Shown here: piece by piece, positions 15,837 to 22,968 of the stretch
Position numbering within the stretch: the first letter of the stretch is position 1
How the letters are laid out: every line of letters begins with the position of its first letter
NCBI GenBank assembly: GCA_964465125.1
Contig: CAYXIO010000044.1
Span: 1 to 34,526 of the forward strand
DNA: 34,526 nucleotides
Direction: 5' to 3'
Origin: CAYOHG01 sp964465125
GTDB lineage: Bacteria > Planctomycetota > Phycisphaerae > UBA1845 > Fen-1342
Notes under the pieces: generated by a model
Told to the model about the DNA's origin: nothing
What the model saw: only the letters and a program-made list of their open reading frames with translations
Database searches by the model: none
Made by a program: the position numbers and the translations under genes

Positions 15837-16852
15837 ACCGGCCGATCGCGATCCATGTTCTCGTCGCGCTTGCACTGAGTGCGTGCCTCGCCGGCTGCGA
15901 TCGCGGCTCGGCTTCGAATGCGGCCGTCCAGCGACCGCCGGCGCCGACCTCGGCGCCGACCATCGCCGCGGCTGATTCGGCCCGCCCTGCTGGCGTTCTC
16001 ACTCTGCCCGACCGAACACGTCAGCCGTCTATTCACCCCGATGAAGTCGGTCTGCCCGCGCTCCGCATCGTCTGCGCGGCGCCCAACGTCTCGGAAATCT
16101 GCTGCGCGCTGGGGCTGCGCGAGTGCATCGTGGCCCGCACGCGCTACTGCACGCACCCGCCGGAATTGGCCTCCGTCGCCGACATCGGCGCGCTGGTCGA
16201 CGTGAACGCCGAACGCCTGTTTCAGTTGCACCCTGATCTGATCATCGTCTCGGGCGCCAGCCGCGCCCTGACCGAGCGCCTCGCGCCGCTGGGCCTGCGG
16301 CTCGAATCGGTCCCCGACAGCGATCTCGCCGATCTCTTCGCCGCGATCGCGCGCATCGGCCGGCTGTGCGGCCGCCCGCGCAGCGCCGAGCTGCTCAACG
16401 CGGACATTCGCGCGCAGCTCGATCGCGTCGACACGGAGTTCCGCGGGGTGTCGTCCGCGCGGGTGCTGCTGCTGACCGGCACGCTGCCGGACCCGCCGCA
16501 GCCGCCCTTCGTCGCCGGACGCCGCTCCTTCTACGACGAGCTGCTTCGCCGCGCTGGACATCTGAATGTCGCGCCGGAGGACGCGCCGGCGTTCGGCGCG
16601 CTCTCACTCGAAGTGATCCTGAAGCTCGATCCCGACGTCATCGTCGAGCTTGATCCGGATGGGCACGCGCGGCCGGCGGGCGATGCCGACGCTCTGCGCG
16701 TCTGGGCCGAGGTCGGCCCGCTGACGGCGGTGCGCACCCGTCGCGTGCACGTGCTGACTGGCCCGCAGCACTACCTGCTCGGACCGCGGCTGGCGCAGAC
16801 CTACTCCGAGCTGTGTCGAGCGCTGGCCGGCCCTGATGGGAAGCGACCGTGA
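15833..16852 (+). CDS. BtuF/FhuD-like periplasmic substrate-binding lipoprotein
   Basis: A 339-residue lipoprotein (lipobox LAGC, C22) followed by a Pro/Ala-rich linker (about 30-65) and a two-lobe binding fold of the cobalamin/siderophore class. Marks of the class are RIVCAAPNVSEICCALGL near the start of lobe 1, VGARTRYCTHPPE-like text, DLIIVS, a long backbone helix in the middle, and DPDVIVELDPDG with a C-terminal HYLLGPR. It would capture vitamin B12, heme or an iron chelate for import. GTG 15833 overlaps the previous stop (GTGA), with GGAAGAA upstream. The next gene encodes the cognate ATPase, but no permease follows. Confidence 0.85.
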   Translation: MNRPIAIHVLVALALSACLAGCDRGSASNAAVQRPPAPTSAPTIAAADSARPAGVLTLPDRTRQPSIHPDEVGLPALRIVCAAPNVSEICCALGLRECIVARTRYCTHPPELASVADIGALVDVNAERLFQLHPDLIIVSGASRALTERLAPLGLRLESVPDSDLADLFAAIARIGRLCGRPRSAELLNADIRAQLDRVDTEFRGVSSARVLLLTGTLPDPPQPPFVAGRRSFYDELLRRAGHLNVAPEDAPAFGALSLEVILKLDPDVIVELDPDGHARPAGDADALRVWAEVGPLTAVRTRRVHVLTGPQHYLLGPRLAQTYSELCRALAGPDGKRP

Positions 16853-17661
16853 CGCCGGCCCCAGCAAGCGCGAGGCTGAGCTGGCCGCTGCGCTGCGAGC
16901 GCGTCGCGGCGGTTCGCAGCGGAAGGCGCGTTCTGCGCGACCTGTCCCTGGAGGTGCGGGCAGGCGAGACCCTCTCGATCATTGGTCCGAACGGCGCTGG
17001 CAAGACCAGCCTGCTGCTGCTGCTTTCCGGCCTGCTGCGCCCCTGCGAGGGGACGGTCCGCGCCGGCGGCCTCGAGTTGTCGTACGCGCCGGCGCGCAAG
17101 CGGGCACGCTTCGCTTCGTACCTTCCTCAGAACATCGATTCGCTGCCGGCCTTCTGCATCTACGACGTGGTCGCGTCGGGGCGCTACGCGCGCCTGCGGC
17201 CCATGCGACCGCCGACCGACGCCGATCGCAACGCCGTCGACGCGGCGCTGCACCTGTGCGGACTGACGCCGCTGGCCGACCGCCCGATCAACCAGGTCAG
17301 CGGCGGTGAGCGGCAGAAGGCGCTGCTCGCGGCGGCGCTCGCCCAGGACGCGCCGCTGCTGCTGCTCGACGAGCCGACCACCGCGCTGGACCCCGCCGTG
17401 CAAATCGAGCTCGTGCGGCTGCTGCGCGACTGGCGGAATCCCCAGCGCTCGCTGGTGGTCGTCAGCCATGATTTGCAGTTGCCCGCGGCTCTGGGAGGGC
17501 GCGTGCTGGCCATGCGCGACGGCACAATCGTGGCTGACGAGCCCGCTGGCCGGATGCTCGATCCCGATCGGCTGGCCGGGATCTTCCAAGCCCACTTCAC
17601 ACGCGCGACGGCGGCGGGCGGAGACATCATCCTGCCGGATTTCTGGCACATTCCGGCCTGA
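16849..17661 (+). CDS. ABC importer ATPase (FecE/BtuD-like)
   Basis: A 270-residue nucleotide-binding subunit of the iron/cobalamin/heme importer class. Walker A is GPNGAGKTS (46-54), Q-loop YLPQNID near 91, signature VSGGERQK (150-157), Walker B LLLLDEP (about 170-176), D-loop ALD and H-loop SHD. The C-terminal tail extends beyond the conserved fold. GTG 16849 overlaps the preceding stop codon by 4 nt. It would energise a FecCD/BtuC-type permease, which does not appear between the binding protein and ATPase or after it; the next gene is the convergent plsY 68 nt away. Confidence 0.92.
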   Translation: MTPAPASARLSWPLRCERVAAVRSGRRVLRDLSLEVRAGETLSIIGPNGAGKTSLLLLLSGLLRPCEGTVRAGGLELSYAPARKRARFASYLPQNIDSLPAFCIYDVVASGRYARLRPMRPPTDADRNAVDAALHLCGLTPLADRPINQVSGGERQKALLAAALAQDAPLLLLDEPTTALDPAVQIELVRLLRDWRNPQRSLVVVSHDLQLPAALGGRVLAMRDGTIVADEPAGRMLDPDRLAGIFQAHFTRATAAGGDIILPDFWHIPA

Positions 17662-17729
17662 TGGCACCGCGGCACAAGCAGCCGCGCAGAACAGCCAGCC
17701 GCGTTACGTCGTCCGAGAAGCGCCGCGAT

Positions 17730-18392
17730 TCACGAAGCGTCGCCGCGCGGCGAGTGTTCCGCGCGCGGCTCGCGCCCCTGCCAGAGCCGGACGATGTTGG
17801 ACCGGTGCCTGACGACGATCAGCAGCGCGAGCAGCGCGGCGACCGCGTGCAGCGGCCAAAACTGATCGAACCGACGCCCCGTCCAGCCAACGTACCCCGT
17901 CACCGCGATTGGAAAGAGCACCGCCATCGCCAGCGACCCTGCCGAAACGTAGCCCGTGCCGAATCGAACGGCGGCGTAGCCGGCCAACGCGACCGAAATC
18001 GCAACGGTGTAGACCGGGAAAATCGCCAGCGCCACGCCGATCGTGGTCGCGACGCCCTTGCCGCCGCGAAAGCTGAGGTACACCGGAAACAGATGTCCCA
18101 GCACAGTGGCAAGACCGACCGAAATCCAGGCCAGCAATCCAACCGGCGATTCGATCGTTTCACCCAGCCAGGCGCGTGCGGCGAGCGTCGGGGCGAGTCC
18201 TTTGGCGATGTCCAGCGCGAGGCAGAGATGGCCCCAGGGCTTGCCCAGCACGCGGCCCGCATTCGTGGCCCCGATGTTTCCGCTGCCGTGCCGGCGAATG
18301 TCCACGCCGCGCATCCGCCCGATCAGCAAGCCGAACGGAATCGCGCCGAGCAGGTACGCGCCGAGCAGCAGAAGCAGCCAGGTGGCAATCAT
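17730..18392 (-). CDS. plsY: Glycerol-3-phosphate acyltransferase PlsY
   Basis: A 220-residue integral membrane enzyme that transfers the acyl group from acyl-phosphate to glycerol-3-phosphate, the first step of phospholipid synthesis. The three family motifs are present: GSGNIGATNAGR (residues about 36-47), the FRGGKGVATT block near 108-117, and the DIAKG segment near 61-65. About six to seven hydrophobic helices cover the length. Its ATG overlaps the stop of the upstream 96-residue gene (ATGA), so it is translated as the last gene of a three-gene minus-strand unit. No PlsX is nearby. Length is slightly longer than the typical 200 residues because of a charged C-terminal tail. Confidence 0.95.
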   Translation of the reverse strand: MIATWLLLLLGAYLLGAIPFGLLIGRMRGVDIRRHGSGNIGATNAGRVLGKPWGHLCLALDIAKGLAPTLAARAWLGETIESPVGLLAWISVGLATVLGHLFPVYLSFRGGKGVATTIGVALAIFPVYTVAISVALAGYAAVRFGTGYVSAGSLAMAVLFPIAVTGYVGWTGRRFDQFWPLHAVAALLALLIVVRHRSNIVRLWQGREPRAEHSPRGDAS

Positions 18393-18679
18393 GCGGGGCC
18401 GGAAGTGGACCTTGAACCAGGAGCATGGCCGGGAGCGTCATCCTTCGAACTCTCGCCACGCTCGTCACTGCGCACGAGGCGCAGCCAGCTCGATCGGAAA
18501 CGGTCGCGCAGCGCCTCAGGCAGCGCCGCTCTGCCGCGACGCCACTGACTGCTGCGCCAGCGCGCGACGACCTCGCTTGCCGAAGCGCGCCGAGGCCGCC
18601 ATTCGGCGACTCGCACCGCGGCCGCCCAGAAGCGCCGCAGAGCGAAGCCACGCGCGAGCCGAGACCAGCGGTTCATCAT
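18389..18679 (-). CDS. Small basic protein coupled to plsY
   Basis: A 96-residue open frame, very rich in Arg, Ala and Ser, with WSRLARGFALRRFWAAAV near the start. I do not recognise it. Support comes from context: its ATG overlaps the stop of the upstream gene (ATGA at 18679-18676) and its own stop overlaps the plsY start in the same way. Arg-rich composition is also typical of spurious frames in GC-rich DNA, so the evidence is moderate. If real, it may be a small nucleic-acid- or membrane-binding protein. Confidence 0.5.
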   Translation of the reverse strand: MMNRWSRLARGFALRRFWAAAVRVAEWRPRRASASEVVARWRSSQWRRGRAALPEALRDRFRSSWLRLVRSDERGESSKDDAPGHAPGSRSTSGPA

Positions 18680-19260
18680 GCGCGTCGTCTGCCGGCGGCG
18701 TGCGCCAGGTCGCCCGCCGCGCTACCGGAAGTGCGCGACCAGAGCTGGCGGCGCTCAAGGACCTGATACGCCTCGTCGTAATAATTGCAGACTCGGCTCG
18801 GACCGCCCTCGACCGTGTCCCCGCCTGCGTACGCGTGGCGCAGCAGCCAACGCGCGACGTCGGCGTCAAACTCGGCGGGATAGATCAGCGCGACGCAAGA
18901 ACGGGCCGGACCGTCGCTGCCGGGTCGGCGAGAAAGATGGACAAACGCCCGGCAGGGAGGAGGGTCCGCCGAGGCCAGCTCACAAAGCGAGAGAAAGTCC
19001 GCTCGGGCCGCATCCAAAGACGAACGCCAGAAGAACATCCCGGTTTCGGTCTGAAAGATGTGCAGCGGAACGCCGCGTAACTCCAGGCTTCCGTTCGGGT
19101 TAGCGCGCTCGATGCGGAAGACCTGCCCGCCGTCGGCAAGCCGGCCTTCCTCGATCAGCACAGCCACCTGTGCCGCGGTGACGCCCGTCTCAACCCAGTC
19201 CGAGCTTTGAACCTGATAAACGCCCTCTTCAAGTCCTCGGCCGCCGAAAGAATCCGTCAT
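18676..19260 (-). CDS. Conserved-looking hypothetical protein upstream of plsY
   Basis: A 194-residue soluble protein without signal or membrane segments. It starts at ATG 19260 with a strong GAGGTGG ribosome site. A short N-terminal stretch (VYQVQSSDWVETGVTAAQVAVLIEEG) looks like a helical domain; the middle (RIERANPNGSLELRGVPLHI) is beta-like, and CVALIYPAEFDADVARWLLRHAY looks like an alpha/beta segment. No catalytic motif is evident. It is the first gene of the unit that ends with plsY. A 15-nt palindrome lies 36 nt upstream of its start. Confidence 0.65.
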   Translation of the reverse strand: MTDSFGGRGLEEGVYQVQSSDWVETGVTAAQVAVLIEEGRLADGGQVFRIERANPNGSLELRGVPLHIFQTETGMFFWRSSLDAARADFLSLCELASADPPPCRAFVHLSRRPGSDGPARSCVALIYPAEFDADVARWLLRHAYAGGDTVEGGPSRVCNYYDEAYQVLERRQLWSRTSGSAAGDLAHAAGRRRA

Positions 19261-19295
19261 CAGCCCACCTCGATCCCAGCAGAAGCAACGCTGGT

Positions 19296-19310
19296 GCGGT
19301 ATGATACCGC
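19296..19310. promoter_or_regulatory. 15-nt palindrome, possible operator
   Basis: GCGGTAT and ATACCGC form a perfect inverted repeat around one central G, 36 nt upstream of the start of the 194-residue gene. TATCAT on the minus strand and TATGAT on the plus strand fall inside it, so it could overlap a promoter for either direction. Confidence 0.4.
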
Positions 19311-19349
19311 GGTTTGGGCGTTCTGGCGGCCCGGCCAGTGGATTGTGAG

Positions 19350-19395
19350 AAAAGTGCGGTGCCCTCACCGGTCAGGAGATCGGGTGAGGGCACCG
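19350..19395 (-). terminator. Possible terminator of the nrdR operon
   Basis: On the minus strand the 13-bp H1 stem (19395-19383 with 19369-19357) is followed by CAC and TTTTCTC. It would end transcripts coming from the nrdR/ATP-cone unit, 230 nt after that unit's last stop codon. Confidence 0.45.
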
Positions 19396-19475
19396 TGCGT
19401 AAAGGGGCGGGCGAGCCGAGCGTTTTTGGGCGTTGGCGGGACCCGGCTCGCCCTTCATCAGGGGAACGGAGATTT

Positions 19476-19514
19476 ATGAATAGGCTCGTGCCGTGGCCGC
19501 ATGGCTGTCCCTAG
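19476..19514 (+). CDS. 12-codon micro-ORF inside the terminator arm
   Basis: ATG 19476 follows GGAG by 4 nt and encodes the 12-residue peptide MNRLVPWPHGCP before TAG. Codons 3-6 are the 5' arm of the H3 hairpin, an arrangement seen in attenuator leader peptides. No gene follows on the plus strand for more than 1.4 kb, so a leader role cannot be shown. The frame could be chance. Confidence 0.25.
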   Translation: MNRLVPWPHGCP

Positions 19515-19556
19515 GCCAAGCGACCGCGTCGTCCCTGAACCGGGCACGAGCCTTTT
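19482..19556 (+). terminator. Terminator-like hairpin H3
   Basis: An 11-bp perfect stem (19482-19492 with 19543-19553) encloses 50 nt that contain a smaller TGGCC/GGCCA hairpin, and is followed by TTTTGT. The U-tract is short and the loop large, so efficiency is uncertain. Confidence 0.45.
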
Positions 19557-19625
19557 GTCCACTCCTCGCGCAACGCACGCAGCGACTGAAGCCGTGGCGC
19601 CGGCCAATTCTGCATTCGTCGCGAT

Positions 19626-20228
19626 TCACTCCGCGGTCGGAACGGACGGGTTCACTCCGCGTTCGGACCTCGAATCCACATCGCGTCCAGCATCCGCGGT
19701 CGCGGTCGCCAGCCCCCAGGCCAGCATCTCCGCTTGCACCACCTCTCGAACCATGCTCGCGGGCACCTGCCAGTAGCCCAATGACAGCACGCGCTGCTCG
19801 ACTTCGTCGGCGATCGACCGCGCCGTTCGTCGCTGAAGCCCGAAGCGCGACTGAAGGAATTCAGCCACCCGCTCCTTGGACCAGCCCGAGGCCGTCACGC
19901 AGCCGTTGCCGACCTTGACGACCGAAATGCCGCGCCGCCTCGCCGCGCGCCGTCGGCGGTAGTCCGCCAGCACGCGCCCGACGTCCTCCAGCTCCACCTC
20001 GCGCAGCACCGTCTGCACGCACTTGAACAGGTAGTCGCTGGTGGGAGGCCTGCGGCGACTCCACGCATCCAGGTGCACGCGAATCGCCCGCGCCAGCGGC
20101 CCGGCCAGGAACACGTCCTGCCCGCAAGCCCGCAACCCGATTGTCAGACATCGAATCAGCTTCTCGATTACGAGCGGCTCAACCGCGCCACCGCGTTTCG
20201 CAACCGCCAGACTTGCGTCGTTTGTCAC
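19626..20228 (-). CDS. ATP-cone domain protein coupled to NrdR
   Basis: A 200-residue protein with an N-terminal ATP-cone-like domain: VAKRGGAVEPLVIEKLIRCL (residues about 9-28), then a helical stretch ending LADYRRRRAARR, as in NrdR and ribonucleotide reductase. A second, weaker ATP-cone-like repeat follows (VVKVGNGCVTASGWSKERVAEFL, ARSIADEVEQRVLSLG, EVVQAEMLAWGL). ATP cones bind ATP or dATP and act as allosteric switches. Its ATG overlaps the nrdR stop by 4 nt (ATGA), so it is translated with nrdR and probably shares dNTP-sensing duty. It has no zinc ribbon, so it is unlikely to bind DNA as NrdR does. No ribonucleotide reductase gene is in the window. Confidence 0.8.
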   Translation of the reverse strand: MTNDASLAVAKRGGAVEPLVIEKLIRCLTIGLRACGQDVFLAGPLARAIRVHLDAWSRRRPPTSDYLFKCVQTVLREVELEDVGRVLADYRRRRAARRRGISVVKVGNGCVTASGWSKERVAEFLQSRFGLQRRTARSIADEVEQRVLSLGYWQVPASMVREVVQAEMLAWGLATATADAGRDVDSRSERGVNPSVPTAE

Positions 20229-20746
20229 GTGGAGCCACCCGTTCGACCGGATTGCCCGAACAATTCCTGCTGCCCGGGGATGTCATCCGCCTGGCGCTCG
20301 AGTACGTCCCGCGCCTCCTCGATAAACTCTCCCACGTCCTGGAATTGGCGATACACGCTGGCAAACCGCACGTAGGCCACTTGATCCACTCGCCGCAGCA
20401 CCGCCGCCAGCTTCTCGCCGATCGTCTGACTGGAAACCTCCCGCTCGAAGTTCGAGACCAGCCATTCCTCTACTTCGTCCACGATCCGCTCGAGCCGCTC
20501 GGAGCTGATCGGCCGCTTGTACGCCGCATGCTGAAGCCCTTCCAGCATGCGCTGACGATCGTACGGAACCCGCGCTCCGTCCCGCTTGATCACCAGCAGC
20601 CGAACGCGATCCTCCACGCGCTCATAGGTCGTGTAGCGCCGCCGACATGCCAGACACTGCCGCCGGCGCCGAATGCAATTGCCCGCATCCGTGGCTCTCG
20701 AGTCGATGACCTTGTCATCATTCGCGCTGCAATACGGACATCGCAT
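20225..20746 (-). CDS. nrdR: Transcriptional repressor NrdR
   Basis: A 173-residue regulator of ribonucleotide reductase genes. The N-terminal zinc ribbon has C3, C6, C31 and C34 (MRCPYC and CLAC), with the DNA-binding RRRRQC and RRRYTTYE blocks. The ATP-cone domain spans about 45-135 and begins VIKRDGARVPYDRQRM, followed by YVRFASVYRQFQDVGEF, the typical C-terminal segment. Length matches the family. ATG 20746 is secure from the zinc ribbon. A promoter at 20900-20872 and a 16-nt palindrome over its -10 box precede it by about 120 nt. Binding of ATP or dATP sets oligomer state and repression. Confidence 0.97.
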   Translation of the reverse strand: MRCPYCSANDDKVIDSRATDAGNCIRRRRQCLACRRRYTTYERVEDRVRLLVIKRDGARVPYDRQRMLEGLQHAAYKRPISSERLERIVDEVEEWLVSNFEREVSSQTIGEKLAAVLRRVDQVAYVRFASVYRQFQDVGEFIEEARDVLERQADDIPGQQELFGQSGRTGGST

Positions 20747-20861
20747 TCGCGTCCGGCCTCATCCGGCCACCGCGCTCTGCCGGCCGGCGGGAGCGGAACT
20801 CTCGATCTCCGCTCGGATGTCTCGCGCTCCGCATCTTCACGAGCGCCACGCAACGACTTGT

Positions 20862-20877
20862 TACATTGGGCAATGTA
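20862..20877. promoter_or_regulatory. 16-nt palindromic operator over the nrdR promoter
   Basis: TACATTG and CAATGTA form a perfect inverted repeat around GG at 20862-20877. It covers the -10 box of the nrdR promoter and likely the transcription start, a place where bound protein would repress. It has the length of an NrdR box but not its usual ACAC-N-rich core sequence, so the regulator is uncertain. Confidence 0.5.
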
Positions 20878-20900
20878 CACCACTACATCTCGTGCGTCAA
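20872..20900 (-). promoter_or_regulatory. Sigma-70-type promoter of nrdR
   Basis: On the minus strand, TTGACG (20900-20895), a spacer of exactly 17 nt, and TACATT (20877-20872). It faces nrdR, leaving a 5' leader of about 120 nt. It is among the best promoter matches in the window. Confidence 0.65.
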
Positions 20901-20957
20901 CCCGATTCAAGCCCCAACCGGGACATTTTCCGCCATAGCGACTATAAAAGGCCGCTC

Positions 20958-21863
20958 ATGGCCAGTGGCGGCGTCGAGTTCAATGAAGGCGGCATTCGCA
21001 TCCGCGGGTACACGGCAGCGGGCGAAGAGTCGTACTACGTACTGCCCGAGCTCGGCATTGCCTTCGATCTCGGCCGGGCGCCGCGCGATGTCCTCGCCGC
21101 CGACCATGTCTTCCTTTCGCACGGGCACATGGATCACGCCGCCGGCATCGCGTACTACTTCGCGCAGCGGCACTTCATCGACAACCCGCCGGGACACCTC
21201 TACGTCGCCCCGGCACTGCGCGACCCGATCGATCGGCTGCTGCAACTGTGGGCCGAAATCGATGGACGCGTTCCGCCGTCCAACCTGCACACCGTCGAAC
21301 CCGGCCGGGACGTCGAGTTGCGGCGCGACCTGCGCGTGCGGCCGTTCCGCGTGGACCACCCCTGCCGCGGACGCGATCGCAGCGTCGTGCACTCGCTCGG
21401 CTTCAGCGTGATCGAGGTGCGCCGCAAGCTGCTGGAGCAATACCAGGGGCTGACCGGACCGCAGATCGTCGAATTGAAGAACCGGAACGTCGAAGTGGCT
21501 CAGCGGATCGAGATTCCGCTGGTCACGTATTGCGGCGACACGGCCGTCGGCGCCTTTCTGGAACTGGACCACGTTCGCCGCAGCCGCGTTCTGCTGCTCG
21601 AGTGCACGTTCTTCGATCCCCAACACGTCGAGCGGGCGCGGGCGGGCAACCATACGCACGCCATCGACCTGCGCGAGGTGCTTCCAAAGCTGGAGAACGA
21701 GCACATTCTCATCACACACGTTTCCCGCCGCACCGCGTTATCGGAGGCGCGCACCCAGCTCGCCGCAATCGTCGGCGAAGCGGCAATGCAGCGCGTCTCG
21801 TTCTTCATGCAGCATCGCAGCCGGCGCGGCCGCGCCGGCGACCGGCAGGGGTCGAGCGGTTAG
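20958..21863 (+). CDS. Ribonuclease Z-like MBL-fold protein
   Basis: A 301-residue metallo-beta-lactamase protein. The metal motif is LSHGHMDHAAG near residue 54 (HxHxDH), followed by FRVDHPC, YCGDT with the bridging Asp near 192, LLLECTFFD, and a C-terminal ILITHVSRR histidine. The order and the late ECTF/HTHAIDLRE blocks resemble RNase Z (tRNA 3' maturation), though the canonical exosite is not visible, so another hydrolase role is possible. ATG 20958 is preferred because the fold starts there, with AAAGG 7 nt upstream; the upstream open frame is antisense to nrdR. It lies 21 nt before lipA and is probably co-transcribed with it. Confidence 0.8.
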   Translation: MASGGVEFNEGGIRIRGYTAAGEESYYVLPELGIAFDLGRAPRDVLAADHVFLSHGHMDHAAGIAYYFAQRHFIDNPPGHLYVAPALRDPIDRLLQLWAEIDGRVPPSNLHTVEPGRDVELRRDLRVRPFRVDHPCRGRDRSVVHSLGFSVIEVRRKLLEQYQGLTGPQIVELKNRNVEVAQRIEIPLVTYCGDTAVGAFLELDHVRRSRVLLLECTFFDPQHVERARAGNHTHAIDLREVLPKLENEHILITHVSRRTALSEARTQLAAIVGEAAMQRVSFFMQHRSRRGRAGDRQGSSG

Positions 21864-21884
21864 AATCGTCGCCGAGGTGGATGG

Positions 21885-22826
21885 ATGAGCGCCGGGCACG
21901 CCCTGCCGATTCTGAATGAAGCCGCGACGGCCGCGTCCGCGCCTCACCGGCGGCGGCTGCCGGCCTGGCTGAAGCGGCCGCTGCCGACCGCGCAGATGCT
22001 CGATACGCGTAAGCTGCTGAACGGCCTGCGGCTGACCACGGTTTGCGCCGAGGCGCGCTGCCCGAATCTGACCGAGTGCTGGTCGCGCGGCACCGCCACC
22101 TTTATGATCCTCGGCGAGCACTGCACGCGCCGCTGCGGGTTCTGCGCCGTCAGCACCCGAAAGCCCCTGCCGCCGGAGGACGACGAGCCCGTGCGGGTCG
22201 CGGAGGCCGCCGCCCGGCTGGGCCTGCGGCACGTCGTGATCACCAGCGTCGCGCGGGACGATCTTTCCGACGAGGGCGCCGGGCACTTCGCGCGTTCGAT
22301 CGCGGCGGTCCGCGCGCGAATGCCGCAGGCGACGATTGAAGTGCTGGTGCCGGATTTTCACGCCCGCGCGGAACTGATTCGCCTCGTCGTCGATGCCCGG
22401 CCCGAGGTGTTCAACCATAATCTCGAGACGGTCGCGCGGCTCCAGCGGCGCGCCCGGCCGGCGGCCCGCTACGAGCGTTCGCTGGATGTGCTGCGCACCG
22501 CCAAGCGGCTCGACCCGCGCGTGGTCACCAAGAGCGGCGTGATGGTCGGGCTGGGCGAGACCCGCGCGGAGCTGGTCCAGGCGTTGCGCGATCTGCGTGC
22601 CGCCGACTGCGATCTGCTGACGCTGGGGCAATATCTCAAGCCCGGCCCTGACCACATGGAGATTGCGCGCTTCTACAGCCCCGACGAGTTTCGCGACCTC
22701 GAGCAGGCCGCATTGGAGCTCGGGTTCCATGCGGTGGCCAGCGGGCCGTTCGTGCGCAGCAGCTACTTCGCCGAGTCGCTTTTTGTCGAAACGGATCTGC
22801 TTCAGCGCCGCGGCCAGAAGCGCTAG
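21885..22826 (+). CDS. lipA: Lipoyl synthase
   Basis: A 313-residue radical SAM enzyme that inserts two sulfurs into octanoyl groups on lipoyl domains. The auxiliary 4Fe-4S cluster ligands are in CAEARCPNLTEC (C54, C59, C65) and the radical SAM cluster is in CTRRCGFC (C80, C84, C87). FNHNLETV, LGQYLKP and the C-terminal RSSY motif (with the Ser ligand to the auxiliary cluster) are all present. Length is normal. ATG 21885 has AGGTGG upstream. No lipB is adjacent; the gene follows the RNase Z-like gene by 21 nt and precedes the sulfatase-fold gene by 142 nt. Confidence 0.97.
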   Translation: MSAGHALPILNEAATAASAPHRRRLPAWLKRPLPTAQMLDTRKLLNGLRLTTVCAEARCPNLTECWSRGTATFMILGEHCTRRCGFCAVSTRKPLPPEDDEPVRVAEAAARLGLRHVVITSVARDDLSDEGAGHFARSIAAVRARMPQATIEVLVPDFHARAELIRLVVDARPEVFNHNLETVARLQRRARPAARYERSLDVLRTAKRLDPRVVTKSGVMVGLGETRAELVQALRDLRAADCDLLTLGQYLKPGPDHMEIARFYSPDEFRDLEQAALELGFHAVASGPFVRSSYFAESLFVETDLLQRRGQKR

Positions 22827-22968
22827 CCGCGCCGCAACCGCGAACGACTCGCCACGTTGTCGCGCGGCGACCGATCGGGCCGGTCGCGACGCGACCTGCG
22901 GGCCCGCATTTCGACCCCATAGCAAAGCTAGCGGCCGTGGCCTGCCGCGCAACCGACCGGAGCCTGGA

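Larger units (their letters stand above)
19322..19558 (+). ncRNA. Candidate structured RNA with four hairpins
   Basis: Between two convergent minus-strand units lies about 235 nt with strong nested pairing and no clear long frame. H0: CTGGC/GCCAG (19323-19327 with 19334-19338). H1: 13-bp CGGTGCCCTCACC stem (19357-19369 with 19383-19395). H2: 10-bp GGGCGAGCCG stem (19409-19418 with 19444-19453). H3: 11-bp AGGCTCGTGCC stem (19482-19492 with 19543-19553) ending in TTTT. A 12-codon frame starts inside. No convincing promoter upstream was found, and the family is not recognised. H1 can alternatively serve as a minus-strand terminator. Confidence 0.4.

Noticed and set aside
19322..19558. tmRNA, SRP RNA or RNase P RNA
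   Set aside because: No tRNA-like ends, no SRP GGAAGGAAGCAGC-type loop and no RNase P core motifs; the span is too short for tmRNA or RNase P.
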